The notes below the pieces were generated by a model that worked only from the letters and a program-made list of their open reading frames with translations, was not told where the DNA came from and searched no databases. Of a DNA stretch of 64,000 bases, positions 25,759 through 34,643 are shown one piece after another. The translations under genes and the position numbers were made by a program. This stretch comes from Mesorhizobium sp. STM 4661 (GTDB lineage: Bacteria > Pseudomonadota > Alphaproteobacteria > Rhizobiales > Rhizobiaceae): the NCBI RefSeq assembly GCF_000359125.1, contig NZ_CAAF010000077.1, positions 32,464-96,463 on the forward strand. The letters run 5' to 3'. Position 1 is the first letter of the stretch. Each line of letters starts with the position of its first letter.

Positions 25759-26376
25759 ATGCCGCAGGAAATCCCGCTCGTCTTCGTTGTCGACGACGAC
25801 ATTTCGGTCCGAGAATCGCTCGAACTGCTGATACGATCGGCAGGTTGGCAACCCGAGATGTTCGAGTCAGCGCAGCAATTCCTGTCCCGTCCGAGGGCAC
25901 TGGTTCCGAACTGCCTTATCCTCGACGTCAACCTTCCCGATTTGAACGGCCTGGACCTGCAGAAGCTGGTTTCTGTGGAACGGACGGAGATGCCTATCAT
26001 CTTCGTCACTGGTTACGGCGACGTGCCAATGACGGTAAAGGCAATGAAGGCCGGGGCCGTCGAGTTTCTGACCAAGCCTTTCAGTGAAGAATCGATGCTG
26101 GCGGCCTTGGAGCAGGCTCTCGATCGGAGCAGGACTGCGCTCGCTCTCGAAATCGAGATGCAGGTGCTGCGCGACCGCCACGCATCGCTCAGCCGCCGCG
26201 AGCAGGAAGTGATGGCCCTGGTCATTACAGGACTGCTGAACAAGCAGGTGGCGTACGAGCTAGGCATCAGCGAGATCACCGTCAAAGCACACCGAGGCAG
26301 AGTGATGGAGAAGATGCAGGCTGCATCATTTGCCGATCTCGTCAACATTGCCGGCAGGCTACGCATCGGCCATTAG
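25759..26376 (+). CDS. FixJ-type response regulator (receiver + LuxR HTH)
   Basis: This 205-residue regulator has a receiver (VFVVDDDISV, LILDVNLPDLNGLDL, TGYGDVPMTVKAMKAG, FLTKPF) and a LuxR/GerE output domain (LSRREQEVMALVITGLLNKQ, then ISEITVKAHRGRVMEKM). GGGGAG lies upstream of the ATG. It is 92 bp after the receiver-only gene and in the same operon as the ten-PAS kinase. It is the best candidate for the protein that binds the GTAT-N5-ATAC motif found upstream of six nearby transcription units. Confidence 0.93.
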   Translation: MPQEIPLVFVVDDDISVRESLELLIRSAGWQPEMFESAQQFLSRPRALVPNCLILDVNLPDLNGLDLQKLVSVERTEMPIIFVTGYGDVPMTVKAMKAGAVEFLTKPFSEESMLAALEQALDRSRTALALEIEMQVLRDRHASLSRREQEVMALVITGLLNKQVAYELGISEITVKAHRGRVMEKMQAASFADLVNIAGRLRIGH

Positions 26377-26713
26377 GGTTACGTCGACCACGGTCGGTTT
26401 CTTCGATACCAACAGCAACCAAATTCTGCGCTTGCGGTCCGGGACCCATGCTGTTTCGCATCAGGTGGCCAACCGACAGGACAAACCTGTCGGCGATACC
26501 AATAGCTCCGGAGGACGGGCAAAATCGAGTCTAAAGTATTGCTGATACCAACGTGCAATAGATCTCCCGAGCATACAGATAAATATGAATTCGGACACAG
26601 GAGCACCAGAGACTCGCGTTTAGCTCGATCCTACCGGAACCGCTGATGGCTTCACCGCCTGAATAACGGTCTGGCCGGCGGGAGGAGAGGAACCGCCGAG
26701 GGAACCGGGATCA
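26377..26713. other. Intergenic region holding motif copy d
   Basis: This 337-bp gap has no credible gene. It holds the conserved regulatory motif at 26528-26560, and a half-like copy (GTCGGCGATACCAATAG) at about 26492-26508 may be a second, weaker site. Confidence 0.6.
26528..26560 (+). promoter_or_regulatory. Conserved regulatory motif, copy d
   Basis: GTCTAAAGTATTGCTGATAC, then CAACGTGCAATAG. The core is GTAT-N5-ATAC and the CGTGCAAT tail is exact. It is oriented toward the MscS/cNMP channel gene 153 bp downstream. Confidence 0.68.
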
Positions 26714-28237
26714 ATGCCGAGTTATGGCGACGTCGCTCAGCTAGTTGCTGACCCTATTGTGCAGACGGGTACGCTCGCTGCGCTGGGAACGGTGTCTACG
26801 CGGCTGGCGCTTCGCAAGCGATCCGAACGCCAATTGGTCGGCCAACTGGCTCTATTTGCTGCGCTCACTGCTCTGCTGGTATCCCAAGACATCGTTCCGT
26901 ATGCACCAGGGCCGCAGGACACCTCCGGTCTGCTGCGCTTTTTTCTTGGGCTCGCCAAGATCGCGTGGTGGACCAGCGCTGCCTGGTCGCTGATCAGCCT
27001 CGTGCGCGTCTTCGTGATTTTCGAGGGACGTGTTCGCGAAGGTCGTTTCCTGCAGGATCTCGTCGTCGGCATTATCTACGTCGGGGCAGTGCTGTCAGTG
27101 GTCACCTACGTCTTCAATGCCCCGGTCGGCACCCTCATTGCCACCTCCGGCGCCATCGCGGTGATCCTTGGCCTGGCCTTGCAAAGCACATTGAGCGACG
27201 TGTTCTCGGGGATCGCGCTCAATCTGGCCAGGCCGTACGGGATCGGTGACTGGCTCGTCCTCGGCAACGCGATGGAAGGCAAGGTCGTCGAGACCAACTG
27301 GCGCGCAACGCATCTGCTGACCGGCGCCAATGATCTGGTCATCATTCCCAACAGTGATCTCGCGAAAGCGAGACTCACAAATCTGAGCACTCCCGAGCCC
27401 AGCCACGGCGTGACACTCACGATACGTTTACGGCCGACGACAGCACCGTCCGCCATGATCGAGTTGATGCATTCCGTCCTGCTCAGCAGCACATCCACCT
27501 TGAGAACCCCAGAGCCCAGTGTTCATGTGGCCTCGCTCGATGCGAACGCGGTCGAACTGGAGGTAACGTTTAGGGTTGCCGACGTGTCCCTGGTGGGCGT
27601 TGCAAAAACCGAGATATTTGATCTGACCTATCGCCACGCGAAGGCCGCAGGGATGGCTCTCGCCCAACCTCCCGATGGCGGCGTCGTCACCGTTGCCGCA
27701 CCGGCTTCGGGCACGTTGTCCGCCGGGCTTCGCGCCACGCAGATGCGGCTGCTCGACGCTGTTCCGCTGTTTGCGCATCTGACCGAGGATGAAAAGGAAG
27801 CTCTTGCTTCGACGATGACACGCCGCACCTTTCGCAAAGGTGACGTATTCGTTGAACAGGGAAGCGTGTTGAAATGCCTTATGATCGTTCGCAGCGGCGT
27901 GGCCGTCGTCACGCGGCGGCGCGAGGGTGTCACCGGCGAGACGGCCGAACTGGCCAGACTGGCGCCGGGCGATTTCTTTGGAGAGGGTGGCCTGCTGACC
28001 GGTGCGGGCGAGCCCGGTTCTGTCACCGCGCTGACCCCAGTCGTGGTTTATGAGATCACCCAGGAAGGGCTGGCGCCACTCATGCGGGACCGGCCGGCCA
28101 TTGCGGATGAACTCGGTTCGCTCCTGTCAAGGCGAACCGTTGCGGAACAGTCCAGGCTTGATGAGCGTCGCGGCTCTGTACTGCCAAAATCATATCCCGG
28201 CCTGACCACCCATATCCGGCATCTGTTCCATCTTTGA
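26714..28237 (+). CDS. MscS-family channel with C-terminal cNMP-type domain
   Basis: This 507-residue protein has about five N-terminal membrane helices, then the MscS pore and beta domain: AVILGLALQSTLSDVFSGIA, IGDWLVLGNAMEGKVVETNW and VIIPNSDLAKARLTNLS. A cyclic-nucleotide-binding fold follows from about residue 350 (FRKGDVFVEQGS, LAPGDFFGEGGLL). The phosphate-binding cassette has the FGE glutamate, but the usual arginine is replaced by GEPGSVTAL, so canonical cAMP binding is doubtful. The type resembles bacterial cyclic-nucleotide-gated MscS homologues. The conserved motif 153 bp upstream suggests control by the neighbouring FixJ-type system. Confidence 0.88.
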   Translation: MPSYGDVAQLVADPIVQTGTLAALGTVSTRLALRKRSERQLVGQLALFAALTALLVSQDIVPYAPGPQDTSGLLRFFLGLAKIAWWTSAAWSLISLVRVFVIFEGRVREGRFLQDLVVGIIYVGAVLSVVTYVFNAPVGTLIATSGAIAVILGLALQSTLSDVFSGIALNLARPYGIGDWLVLGNAMEGKVVETNWRATHLLTGANDLVIIPNSDLAKARLTNLSTPEPSHGVTLTIRLRPTTAPSAMIELMHSVLLSSTSTLRTPEPSVHVASLDANAVELEVTFRVADVSLVGVAKTEIFDLTYRHAKAAGMALAQPPDGGVVTVAAPASGTLSAGLRATQMRLLDAVPLFAHLTEDEKEALASTMTRRTFRKGDVFVEQGSVLKCLMIVRSGVAVVTRRREGVTGETAELARLAPGDFFGEGGLLTGAGEPGSVTALTPVVVYEITQEGLAPLMRDRPAIADELGSLLSRRTVAEQSRLDERRGSVLPKSYPGLTTHIRHLFHL

Positions 28238-28255
28238 TCGAGCTCTGATTCCCAT

Positions 28256-28286
28256 ACCAAAGTATCGACGATACAATCGTACTATA
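28256..28286 (+). promoter_or_regulatory. Conserved regulatory motif, copy f (divergent)
   Basis: ACCAAAGTATCGACGATAC, then AATCGTAC. The GTAT-N5-ATAC palindrome is kept, but the CGTGCAAT tail is degraded to TCGTACTA. It lies 104 bp upstream of the acyl-CoA catabolic operon and is oriented toward it. Confidence 0.5.
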
Positions 28287-28389
28287 TATTCGAGCAGATT
28301 ATCTTCGCATATTGGTCATAATTCAACGCACTGACTTGCACGGCAAAGATTTATTGCTGTGGCTGCGGTGCATCGATGGAGAGATCGAT

Positions 28390-29595
28390 ATGCCTTCTGC
28401 AACTGCCTTGAAGCAGGCTCGTCAGCCAAAACCGCTGCCGGCGCCCAACGCCGATTTCTATCAGATCGAGGAGACGTTGAGTGCCGAGGAACGTGCAATC
28501 CTCACAAAGGTGCACGATTTCATGGAGACCAAGGTCGCGCCGATCATCAACGATTATTGGGTCAGGGATGCTTTCCCGTTCGAGCTGATCGAGCCGCTGA
28601 AGGCACTCGATATTGGCGGCCTTAACGTTGGCGACTACAGCTCGAAGCTGAAGGGCATGGTGGCGATGGAGATGTCGCGCGTCGACCCGTCGTTCACGAC
28701 CTTCTTTGGCGTTCACACCGGCCTTGCCATGGGGACGATCGCTCTGCTGGGTTCCGAGGAACAGAGACAGCAATGGCTGCCGCCGATGGCGCGGCTGGAG
28801 ATGATCGGCTGCTTCGGTCTGACCGAGCCGCTGGTTGGCTCCGGGACGGGCGGCGGACTCCTCACGACCGCGAAACGCGAAGGCGATACCTGGATCCTCA
28901 ACGGTGAAAAAAAGTGGATTGGCAACGCACCCTGGTGCGACGTGTCAATCATCTGGGCGCGCGACCTGGATGATAACCAGGTCAAGGGGTTCATCGTCGA
29001 GAACAAGACGACGCCCGGCTTCGGCGTGGAGAAGATCGAGAACAAGATGGCCCTCAAGGTGGTCCAGAACGGCCTGATCACCATGAAGGACTGCCGCGTT
29101 CCGGAAGCCAACCGCCTGCAGAACGCCAATTCGTTCCGCGATACCGCCCACGTGCTGCGCGAGACTCGCTCCGGCGTCGGCTGGATGTCGACCGGCGTGT
29201 AGATGGGCGCTTACGAAGCCGCGGTGAAATACACCCAGCAGCGCATTCAGTTCGGCAAGCCGATCGCCTCGTTCCAGATGATCCAGGATCTCATCGCCAA
29301 AATGCTCGCCAATGTAACGGCGTGCCAGGCGCTGATGTTTCGCCTTGAGGAACTCCACAGCGAGGGCAAGCTTCTCGACCAGCATGCGTCGCTCGCAAAG
29401 GCATTCACGACGCAGCGGATGCGCGAGACGGTCGCCTGGGCGCGTGAGGTGCATGGCGCCAACGGCATCATTGTCGACAACAATGTCGGACGCCTGTTCG
29501 CAGACGCCGAGGCGCTCTACTCCTATGAGGGCACCTTCCAGATGCAGAACCTTATCGTCGCCAAGGCCGCAACCGGGTTCAGCGCCTTCGTTTGA
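28390..29595 (+). pseudogene. Acyl-CoA dehydrogenase, glutaryl-CoA dehydrogenase-like, split by an in-frame TAG
   Basis: Reading through one amber codon at 29200-29202 gives a full-length protein of about 401 residues. The first part (MPSATALKQARQPKPLPAPN to WMSTGV) holds the FAD/substrate domains, with MIGCFGLTEPLVGSGTGGG. The second (MGAYEAAVKYTQQRIQFGKP to the end) holds the helical domain with the active-site glutamate in YSYEGTFQMQNL. Family members normally have a residue such as Gln or Ala before MGAYE, so CAG-to-TAG is a simple explanation. An ATG directly follows the stop, so the C-terminal part could be reinitiated, but neither half should be active alone. First gene of the acyl-CoA operon. 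Confidence 0.85.
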
Positions 29596-29657
29596 GGCGC
29601 TGACTGCCGGAGCGGTCAAACATCCCATCATTCACTTCGAAACTCAGGAGACGATCC

Positions 29658-30500
29658 ATGAGCTCGCCCGCTGTTGCACAGACCCTGGAGCACGCCATGA
29701 GCTTGCCGGTCAGCGAAATGTACGCCGCCAACGTCCTCTACGAGAAGAGGGGCGCCATCGCCTATGTGACGATCAATCGTCCGAAGGTGCTGAACGCGCT
29801 CAATCGGGCGACCTGGCTGGATCTCCGCTCGGCGTTCGAGGACGCGCGTGACGATGCCGCGGTGCGCGGCGTCATTCTTACCGGCTCCGGCGACAAGGCG
29901 TTTGTCGCCGGCGCCGATATCAGCGAGCTGGCGCATGTAAGCGCGGTCGAGGCGGAGGCATCGAGCCGTCTTGGACAGGCAGTGCTCGATCTGGTGGAAA
30001 ATCTTGGCAAGCCAGTCATTGCTGCAATCAACGGCTTTGCGCTGGGCGGCGGCTGCGAGACGGCAATGGCCTGCACCATCCGCATCGCCGTGCCGCCGGC
30101 CAAATTCGGCCAGCCTGAAGTGAAGCTGGGATTGCTTCCCGGGGGCGGCGGTACCCAAAGGTTGCCGCGGCTGATCGGCAAGGGCCGCGCGCTTCAGCTC
30201 ATTTTGACCGGCGGCCTGATCGACGCCGAGGAGGCTTATCGCATCGGCCTTGTCAACGAGATCGTGCCGGCGGCCGAACTGATGGCGCGCGCGGAAGCGA
30301 TCCTCCACCAGATCGCCGCCAACGGACCAATAGCCGTGCGCTATGCGCTCGAAGCCACGCATAAGGGCATGGACACGAGCCAGAGCGAAGGCCTGGCCCT
30401 CGAAGCCGCCTATTTCGGCCTCTGCGCCGGAACAGAAGACAAGAAGGAGGGCACGTCCGCCTTCCTCGAGAAACGTGCCCCCCAATTCCACGGGTACTAA
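29658..30500 (+). CDS. Enoyl-CoA hydratase/isomerase
   Basis: This 280-residue crotonase has an oxyanion region AFVAGADISELA, the GFALGGGCETAMACTIRIA loop with the first glutamate, and PEVKLGLLPGGGGTQRLPRL with the second catalytic glutamate. It ends SAFLEKRAPQFHGY, as hydratases do. It adds water to trans-2-enoyl-CoA. It is 62 bp after the broken dehydrogenase and 25 bp before a CoA-transferase gene. A roughly 24-residue N-terminal extension (MSSPAVAQTLEHAMSLPVSE) is unusual; ATG 29700 (MSLPVSE) is an alternative start. Confidence 0.92.
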   Translation: MSSPAVAQTLEHAMSLPVSEMYAANVLYEKRGAIAYVTINRPKVLNALNRATWLDLRSAFEDARDDAAVRGVILTGSGDKAFVAGADISELAHVSAVEAEASSRLGQAVLDLVENLGKPVIAAINGFALGGGCETAMACTIRIAVPPAKFGQPEVKLGLLPGGGGTQRLPRLIGKGRALQLILTGGLIDAEEAYRIGLVNEIVPAAELMARAEAILHQIAANGPIAVRYALEATHKGMDTSQSEGLALEAAYFGLCAGTEDKKEGTSAFLEKRAPQFHGY

Positions 30501-30525
30501 ACCGCAAGATTTCAGGAGAACGAAA

Positions 30526-31752
30526 ATGACGGCCGACAACATCTTTTCCGGGCTGAAGGTGGTGGACTTCTCAAGCTTCGTCGCCGGTCCCAGTGCCGCC
30601 GTGATCCTGTCGGACTTCGGCGCCGACGTCATCAAGGTCGAGCCGCCGACAGGCGACCCCTGGAGACACGGGCACCAGGTCGCACCGCAGCCGCTGGCAG
30701 AGGATCCCTATCAATGGCATCTCGCCAACCGCAACAAGCGCAGCATCGCGCTCGATCTGAAATCGCCCAGCGCGCAGCAGGTGCTGCAGAAGCTCGTCAC
30801 CTGGGCCGACGTCTTCGTCGTCAACACGCCGCACCACGCCCGCGCCAAGCTCAAGCTTGAATACAGCGATGTCGTGGAATGGAATCCGAGGCTGATCTAC
30901 GCCGACCTAACGGGTTTCGGCGAAAACGGGCCGGACGCGAACCTGCCCGGCTTCGACATCACCTCCTATTGGGCCCGCAGCGGGCTGCTGTCCATGACGC
31001 GCGATGCCGGCTCGCCGCCGACCTGGCCGGTGGGCGGGAGCGGCGATAACGCAACTGCCATGGGGCTCTATTCGGCCATCGTCACGGCGCTGTACCGCCG
31101 CGAGCGCACCGGCCAAGGCGCGTATGTGACGACCTCGCTGCTGGCGGAAGGTGTCTGGTCAGCAAGCGTTTCGATACAGGGTGCATTGGCCGGCGCGACG
31201 TTTGCCGCGCCGCACGATCGCAAGAATCCTGCGAATGCAGCGCTCAACGTCTATCGCGCCTCCGACGGAACATGGTTCGTTCTAATCATTGCGCCCGACA
31301 GGTTCGTTGCCGTGGCAAAAGCCATCGGCCGCGAGGACCTCCTTACGGACCCGCGGTTCTCGGATCGCGCAAAACTCGCGGAAAACCGGCCGCAGCTCAC
31401 CGCCATCCTCGACGAGGTTTTCGGAGCGCAGACGATGGCGCACTGGCATGAGGTTTTCAGTGGCGTGAACGTCACATTCGGCGCGGTGCGCGGTCCCGAA
31501 GAGGTGATCAAGGATCCTCAGCTTGCGCTTAACGGCATCGTCGTTCCGCTCGAGGGCGCCAGCGGCAAGCTCACGTCAACGATCAGCAGTCCGATCCAGG
31601 TCCACGGCGTGGCAAAGGTTGCCGCCAAGCGCGCGCCCGGCCTCGGTGAACATACCGAGGAAATCCTTCGAGATCTCGGCTTTGGCGTAAACGAGATAGG
31701 CAGTCTGCGCGCAAGTGGCGCCATTCCGACAGCGCCGGAACGCGCCGCCTGA
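30526..31752 (+). CDS. Family III CoA-transferase (CaiB/BaiF)
   Basis: This 408-residue protein has the family N-terminus GLKVVDFSSFVAGPSAAVIL and ADVIKVEPPTGDPWR, the catalytic aspartate in LPGFDITSYWARSG, and YSAIVTALYRRERTGQG. These enzymes move CoA between acids such as carnitine/crotonobetaine, formate/oxalate, or succinate/benzylsuccinate. ATG 30526 follows CAGGAGAA. It sits between two crotonases, so it probably activates the carboxylic acid degraded by this operon in parallel with, or instead of, the AMP-forming ligase downstream. Confidence 0.92.
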   Translation: MTADNIFSGLKVVDFSSFVAGPSAAVILSDFGADVIKVEPPTGDPWRHGHQVAPQPLAEDPYQWHLANRNKRSIALDLKSPSAQQVLQKLVTWADVFVVNTPHHARAKLKLEYSDVVEWNPRLIYADLTGFGENGPDANLPGFDITSYWARSGLLSMTRDAGSPPTWPVGGSGDNATAMGLYSAIVTALYRRERTGQGAYVTTSLLAEGVWSASVSIQGALAGATFAAPHDRKNPANAALNVYRASDGTWFVLIIAPDRFVAVAKAIGREDLLTDPRFSDRAKLAENRPQLTAILDEVFGAQTMAHWHEVFSGVNVTFGAVRGPEEVIKDPQLALNGIVVPLEGASGKLTSTISSPIQVHGVAKVAAKRAPGLGEHTEEILRDLGFGVNEIGSLRASGAIPTAPERAA

Positions 31753-31814
31753 AGCAGCCGCCGCACAGGGACTTGTCGACGACAAGATGTATCGATCAGA
31801 AGGCACCGAAGTTC

Positions 31815-32597
31815 ATGGATGAGATCGTAACCGAGCATATCGAGAGCGTACTTCGGGTCGAATTGAACCGGCCGGCAAAGAAGAACGATATGACTTCCGC
31901 AATGTACACGCAGCTCGCGGATATCTTCAACGACGCGGCCAACGACGACGGCGTAAATGTCGTGCTTTGGCACGGTGCAGGGGATTCGTTCACCGCCGGC
32001 AACGACATAACGGACTTCCTTGAAAGTCCGCCAGGTCCGGCAGAGTCCCCGCAGGCTCATTTGATGCGCGCATTGGCCGATTTCGACAAGCCGTTGATCG
32101 CGGCCGTGCGTGGCGTCGCGATCGGTGGCGGAACCACCATGCTGTTGCATTGCGACTTCGTCTATGCCGGCGAGAGCACCAGGTTCCAGACGCCTTTCAT
32201 CAACCTTGCCCTGCCGCCGGAGTTTGGGTCGAGCTACGCTCTGCCGGCGCGTATCGGACATATCCGGGCCGCGGAATTGTTTCTGCTGGGAGATCCTTTC
32301 GGCGCCGCGCGCGCAGCGGAGCTGGGCCTTGTGACCCGTGTGGTGCCCGACGATCGCGTGTTCGCCACAGCGATGGAGACGGCAAGGAAGCTTGCAGCCA
32401 AACCAGGCGGCGCATTGCGGGCCAGCAAGAGGCTGCTCAAACGGGCATTCCAAGGCCAAGTCGGTGCGGCGATCGAGATCGAACTGCGCGAGTTCAGCGA
32501 GCGACTGCGCTCAGCCGAAGCCAAGGAAGCGCTGTCTGCCTTCCTTGAGAAGCGCCCACCGAATTTCACGAAGACGTCGGCGATGGCGGCCGAATAG
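31815..32597 (+). CDS. Enoyl-CoA hydratase-related protein
   Basis: This 260-residue crotonase-fold protein has FTAGNDITDFLES for the oxyanion hole and GVAIGGGTTMLLHCDFVYAG, followed by FQTPFINLALPPEFGSSYAL. The first catalytic glutamate of hydratases is replaced (GGGTT rather than GGGCE), while PEFG keeps one acid, a pattern closer to isomerase-type members. ATG 31815 is preferred to a TTG at 31773, although its ribosome site is weak. It follows the CoA-transferase by 62 bp. Exact reaction uncertain. Confidence 0.85.
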   Translation: MDEIVTEHIESVLRVELNRPAKKNDMTSAMYTQLADIFNDAANDDGVNVVLWHGAGDSFTAGNDITDFLESPPGPAESPQAHLMRALADFDKPLIAAVRGVAIGGGTTMLLHCDFVYAGESTRFQTPFINLALPPEFGSSYALPARIGHIRAAELFLLGDPFGAARAAELGLVTRVVPDDRVFATAMETARKLAAKPGGALRASKRLLKRAFQGQVGAAIEIELREFSERLRSAEAKEALSAFLEKRPPNFTKTSAMAAE

Positions 32598-32633
32598 GCG
32601 TTGCCGCCGTCCGCGACATGAAGGGAACAGGTC

Positions 32634-33554
32634 ATGAGCATATTAGAGGCTACCAAGGCAAAGACCAGGTCGGGCGCGGCCCGCATGGGCCGACTGTTCG
32701 TTCTCGAACTCAGTGGCGGTCGCATTCACGCGATGAATTCGGACGGCTCCGACCAAAAGGTCATCGTCACCGGCTGCCGACTTCCTGACGGTATCGTGGT
32801 CGATGCTGCAGCCGGCCATATCTACTGGACCAACATGGGGACGCCCAAACTCAACGACGGCTCCATCGAGCGCGCCGATCTCGACGGAAGCAATCGCCGG
32901 ATCATCATACCGAACGGCGTCATCCATACGCCAAAACAGCTTCACCTGGAGCAGCGCAGCGGCAAGCTCTATTGGGCTGACCGCGAGGGAATGCGGGTCA
33001 TGCGTGCCAACCTCGACGGCACCGACGTCGAGACGCTAATTCAGACCGGGCAGGGCGAAGACGATCGAAACGACGCGACGAGATGGTGCGTCGGCATTGC
33101 CGTGGACCCGATCCGGCGGCACCTCTACTGGACTCAAAAGGGTCCGGATAATTCGAGCCTTGGCAGAATTTTCCGGGCAGGCCTGGATTTTCCGAAAGGC
33201 GAGGACGGCTTTAACCGTTCAGACATCCAGGTACTGTTCGACGACCTGCCTGAGCCGATCGACCTCGAACTCGATCTCGAAAACGGCTTCCTCTATTGGA
33301 CCGATCGGGGCGATCCTCCCTTCGGCAACACCGTCAATCGCGCGCCGATCGAGCCGCCGGCTGGCCGTGGGCGCGCGCCGGAGATCCTGCTCGCCAGCCT
33401 GATGGAGGGTATCGGCATCGCCCTCGATATTGCCGGCGACCGCATGTTCATCACCGACCTTGGCGGGTCGGTGTATTCCGCCAGGCTCGACGGGACTGAG
33501 CAGCGGACGCTTCGCTATGCCCAGGGCAATCTCAGCGGCATTGCCTACGCCTGA
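32634..33554 (+). CDS. YWTD-type beta-propeller protein inside the acyl-CoA operon
   Basis: This 306-residue protein contains repeated YWTD/LDLR class B units: GHIYWTNMG, GKLYWADREG, RHLYWTQKGP and GFLYWTDRGD, each followed by I-x-R-A-D/N-L-D-G-type strands. That makes a six-bladed propeller. No signal peptide is visible, so it appears cytoplasmic, unlike most such propellers. It is 36 bp after the crotonase and 22 bp before the 3-hydroxyacyl-CoA dehydrogenase gene, so it is part of the operon. It could be a lactonase-like enzyme or a scaffold; no metal-ligand set could be assigned by eye. Confidence 0.85.
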   Translation: MSILEATKAKTRSGAARMGRLFVLELSGGRIHAMNSDGSDQKVIVTGCRLPDGIVVDAAAGHIYWTNMGTPKLNDGSIERADLDGSNRRIIIPNGVIHTPKQLHLEQRSGKLYWADREGMRVMRANLDGTDVETLIQTGQGEDDRNDATRWCVGIAVDPIRRHLYWTQKGPDNSSLGRIFRAGLDFPKGEDGFNRSDIQVLFDDLPEPIDLELDLENGFLYWTDRGDPPFGNTVNRAPIEPPAGRGRAPEILLASLMEGIGIALDIAGDRMFITDLGGSVYSARLDGTEQRTLRYAQGNLSGIAYA

Positions 33555-33576
33555 CCATTCTCAAGGAGATCAGATC

Positions 33577-34548
33577 ATGTCCGACACCAAAACCATTCGC
33601 CAAGTCGCTGTCATCGGAACCGGTGTTATCGGCGCAAGCTGGACGGCGCTATTCCTGGCCAAGGGTCTCGACGTCGTCGCAACCGACGTCGCGCCCAATG
33701 CTGAAGCCGGGTTGAGACGGTTCGTCGACGCCGCGTGGCCGGCGCTCGAGAGGCTGGGGCTCGCTCCCGGCGCCTCGCCTCTGCGGCTCGTCTTTACCGA
33801 CGATTTGGCAGAAGCCGTGAAAGGCGCCAACCTCGTGCAGGAGAACGGGCCTGAGCGGCTCGATTTCAAGCAGAAACTCTACGGCCAGCTCGACCAGTTG
33901 TTGCCGCCTGACGCCATCATTGCCTCGAGTTCGTCGGGACTCGCCATGAGCCAGATTCAGTTGGGCGCTGCATCGCATCCCGAGCGTTGTGTGATCGGAC
34001 ATCCGTTCAATCCGCCGCACCTGATGCCGCTGGTCGAGATCGTCGGCGGAGCAAAAACCTCGGAAGAGACGATTCGGCGCGCAGAGGAATTCTACACCTC
34101 GATCGGCAAGAAGACTGTCCGCATCAACAAGGAGCTGCCGGGGCACGTCGCCAACCGTCTGCAGGGTGCGTTGGCGCGCGAGGTCTATTACCTTGTTGCC
34201 GAAGGTGTGCTGAGCGCGGCCGACGTCGATACGGCTCTGTCCTATGGGCCAGGTCTGCGCTGGGGCATCATGGGTAACATGATGCTCAACCATCTCGGCG
34301 GTGGCCAGGGCGGCATCGACCACTTCTTCGAGCAATTCGCGGCCCCAATGACCGCTTCGTGGAAATCTCTCGGCGCGCCGGTGCTGACGAAGGAAGTGCA
34401 GAAGAAGCTGATAGACAGCGTCCATGCCGAGGTCGGATCGCGCACAGTGGCGGAGCTGGAGGCGGAACGCGACGAACTGCTGCTCGGCTTGCTCGAATTG
34501 CGCACCAACGCTGTGGGGGCCAGCCGGCGCGCGCCCGGCGTAGGCTGA
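33577..34548 (+). CDS. 3-Hydroxyacyl-CoA dehydrogenase family, carnitine dehydrogenase-like
   Basis: This 323-residue protein has an NAD-binding Rossmann motif VAVIGTGVIGASWTALFLA, the ENGPERLDFKQKLYGQLD and SSSSGLAMSQIQ elements, and GHPFNPPHLMPLVEIVGG with the catalytic histidine region. The helical C-terminal domain follows (GHVANRLQGALAREVYYLV). The size (about 320) and single C-terminal repeat fit L-carnitine dehydrogenase and short 3-hydroxyacyl-CoA dehydrogenases. AAGGAG precedes ATG 33577. It would oxidise the hydroxy product of the upstream hydratases. Confidence 0.9.
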   Translation: MSDTKTIRQVAVIGTGVIGASWTALFLAKGLDVVATDVAPNAEAGLRRFVDAAWPALERLGLAPGASPLRLVFTDDLAEAVKGANLVQENGPERLDFKQKLYGQLDQLLPPDAIIASSSSGLAMSQIQLGAASHPERCVIGHPFNPPHLMPLVEIVGGAKTSEETIRRAEEFYTSIGKKTVRINKELPGHVANRLQGALAREVYYLVAEGVLSAADVDTALSYGPGLRWGIMGNMMLNHLGGGQGGIDHFFEQFAAPMTASWKSLGAPVLTKEVQKKLIDSVHAEVGSRTVAELEAERDELLLGLLELRTNAVGASRRAPGVG

Positions 34549-34643
34549 GCGCGCCTCAGGTCGTATCGGCATCGGTCACGATCGGTGATCGCGGCCGCTC
34601 CTGCAATTGCGTCGCTTCATTCAGACCTATAGAGGACGCCGCC

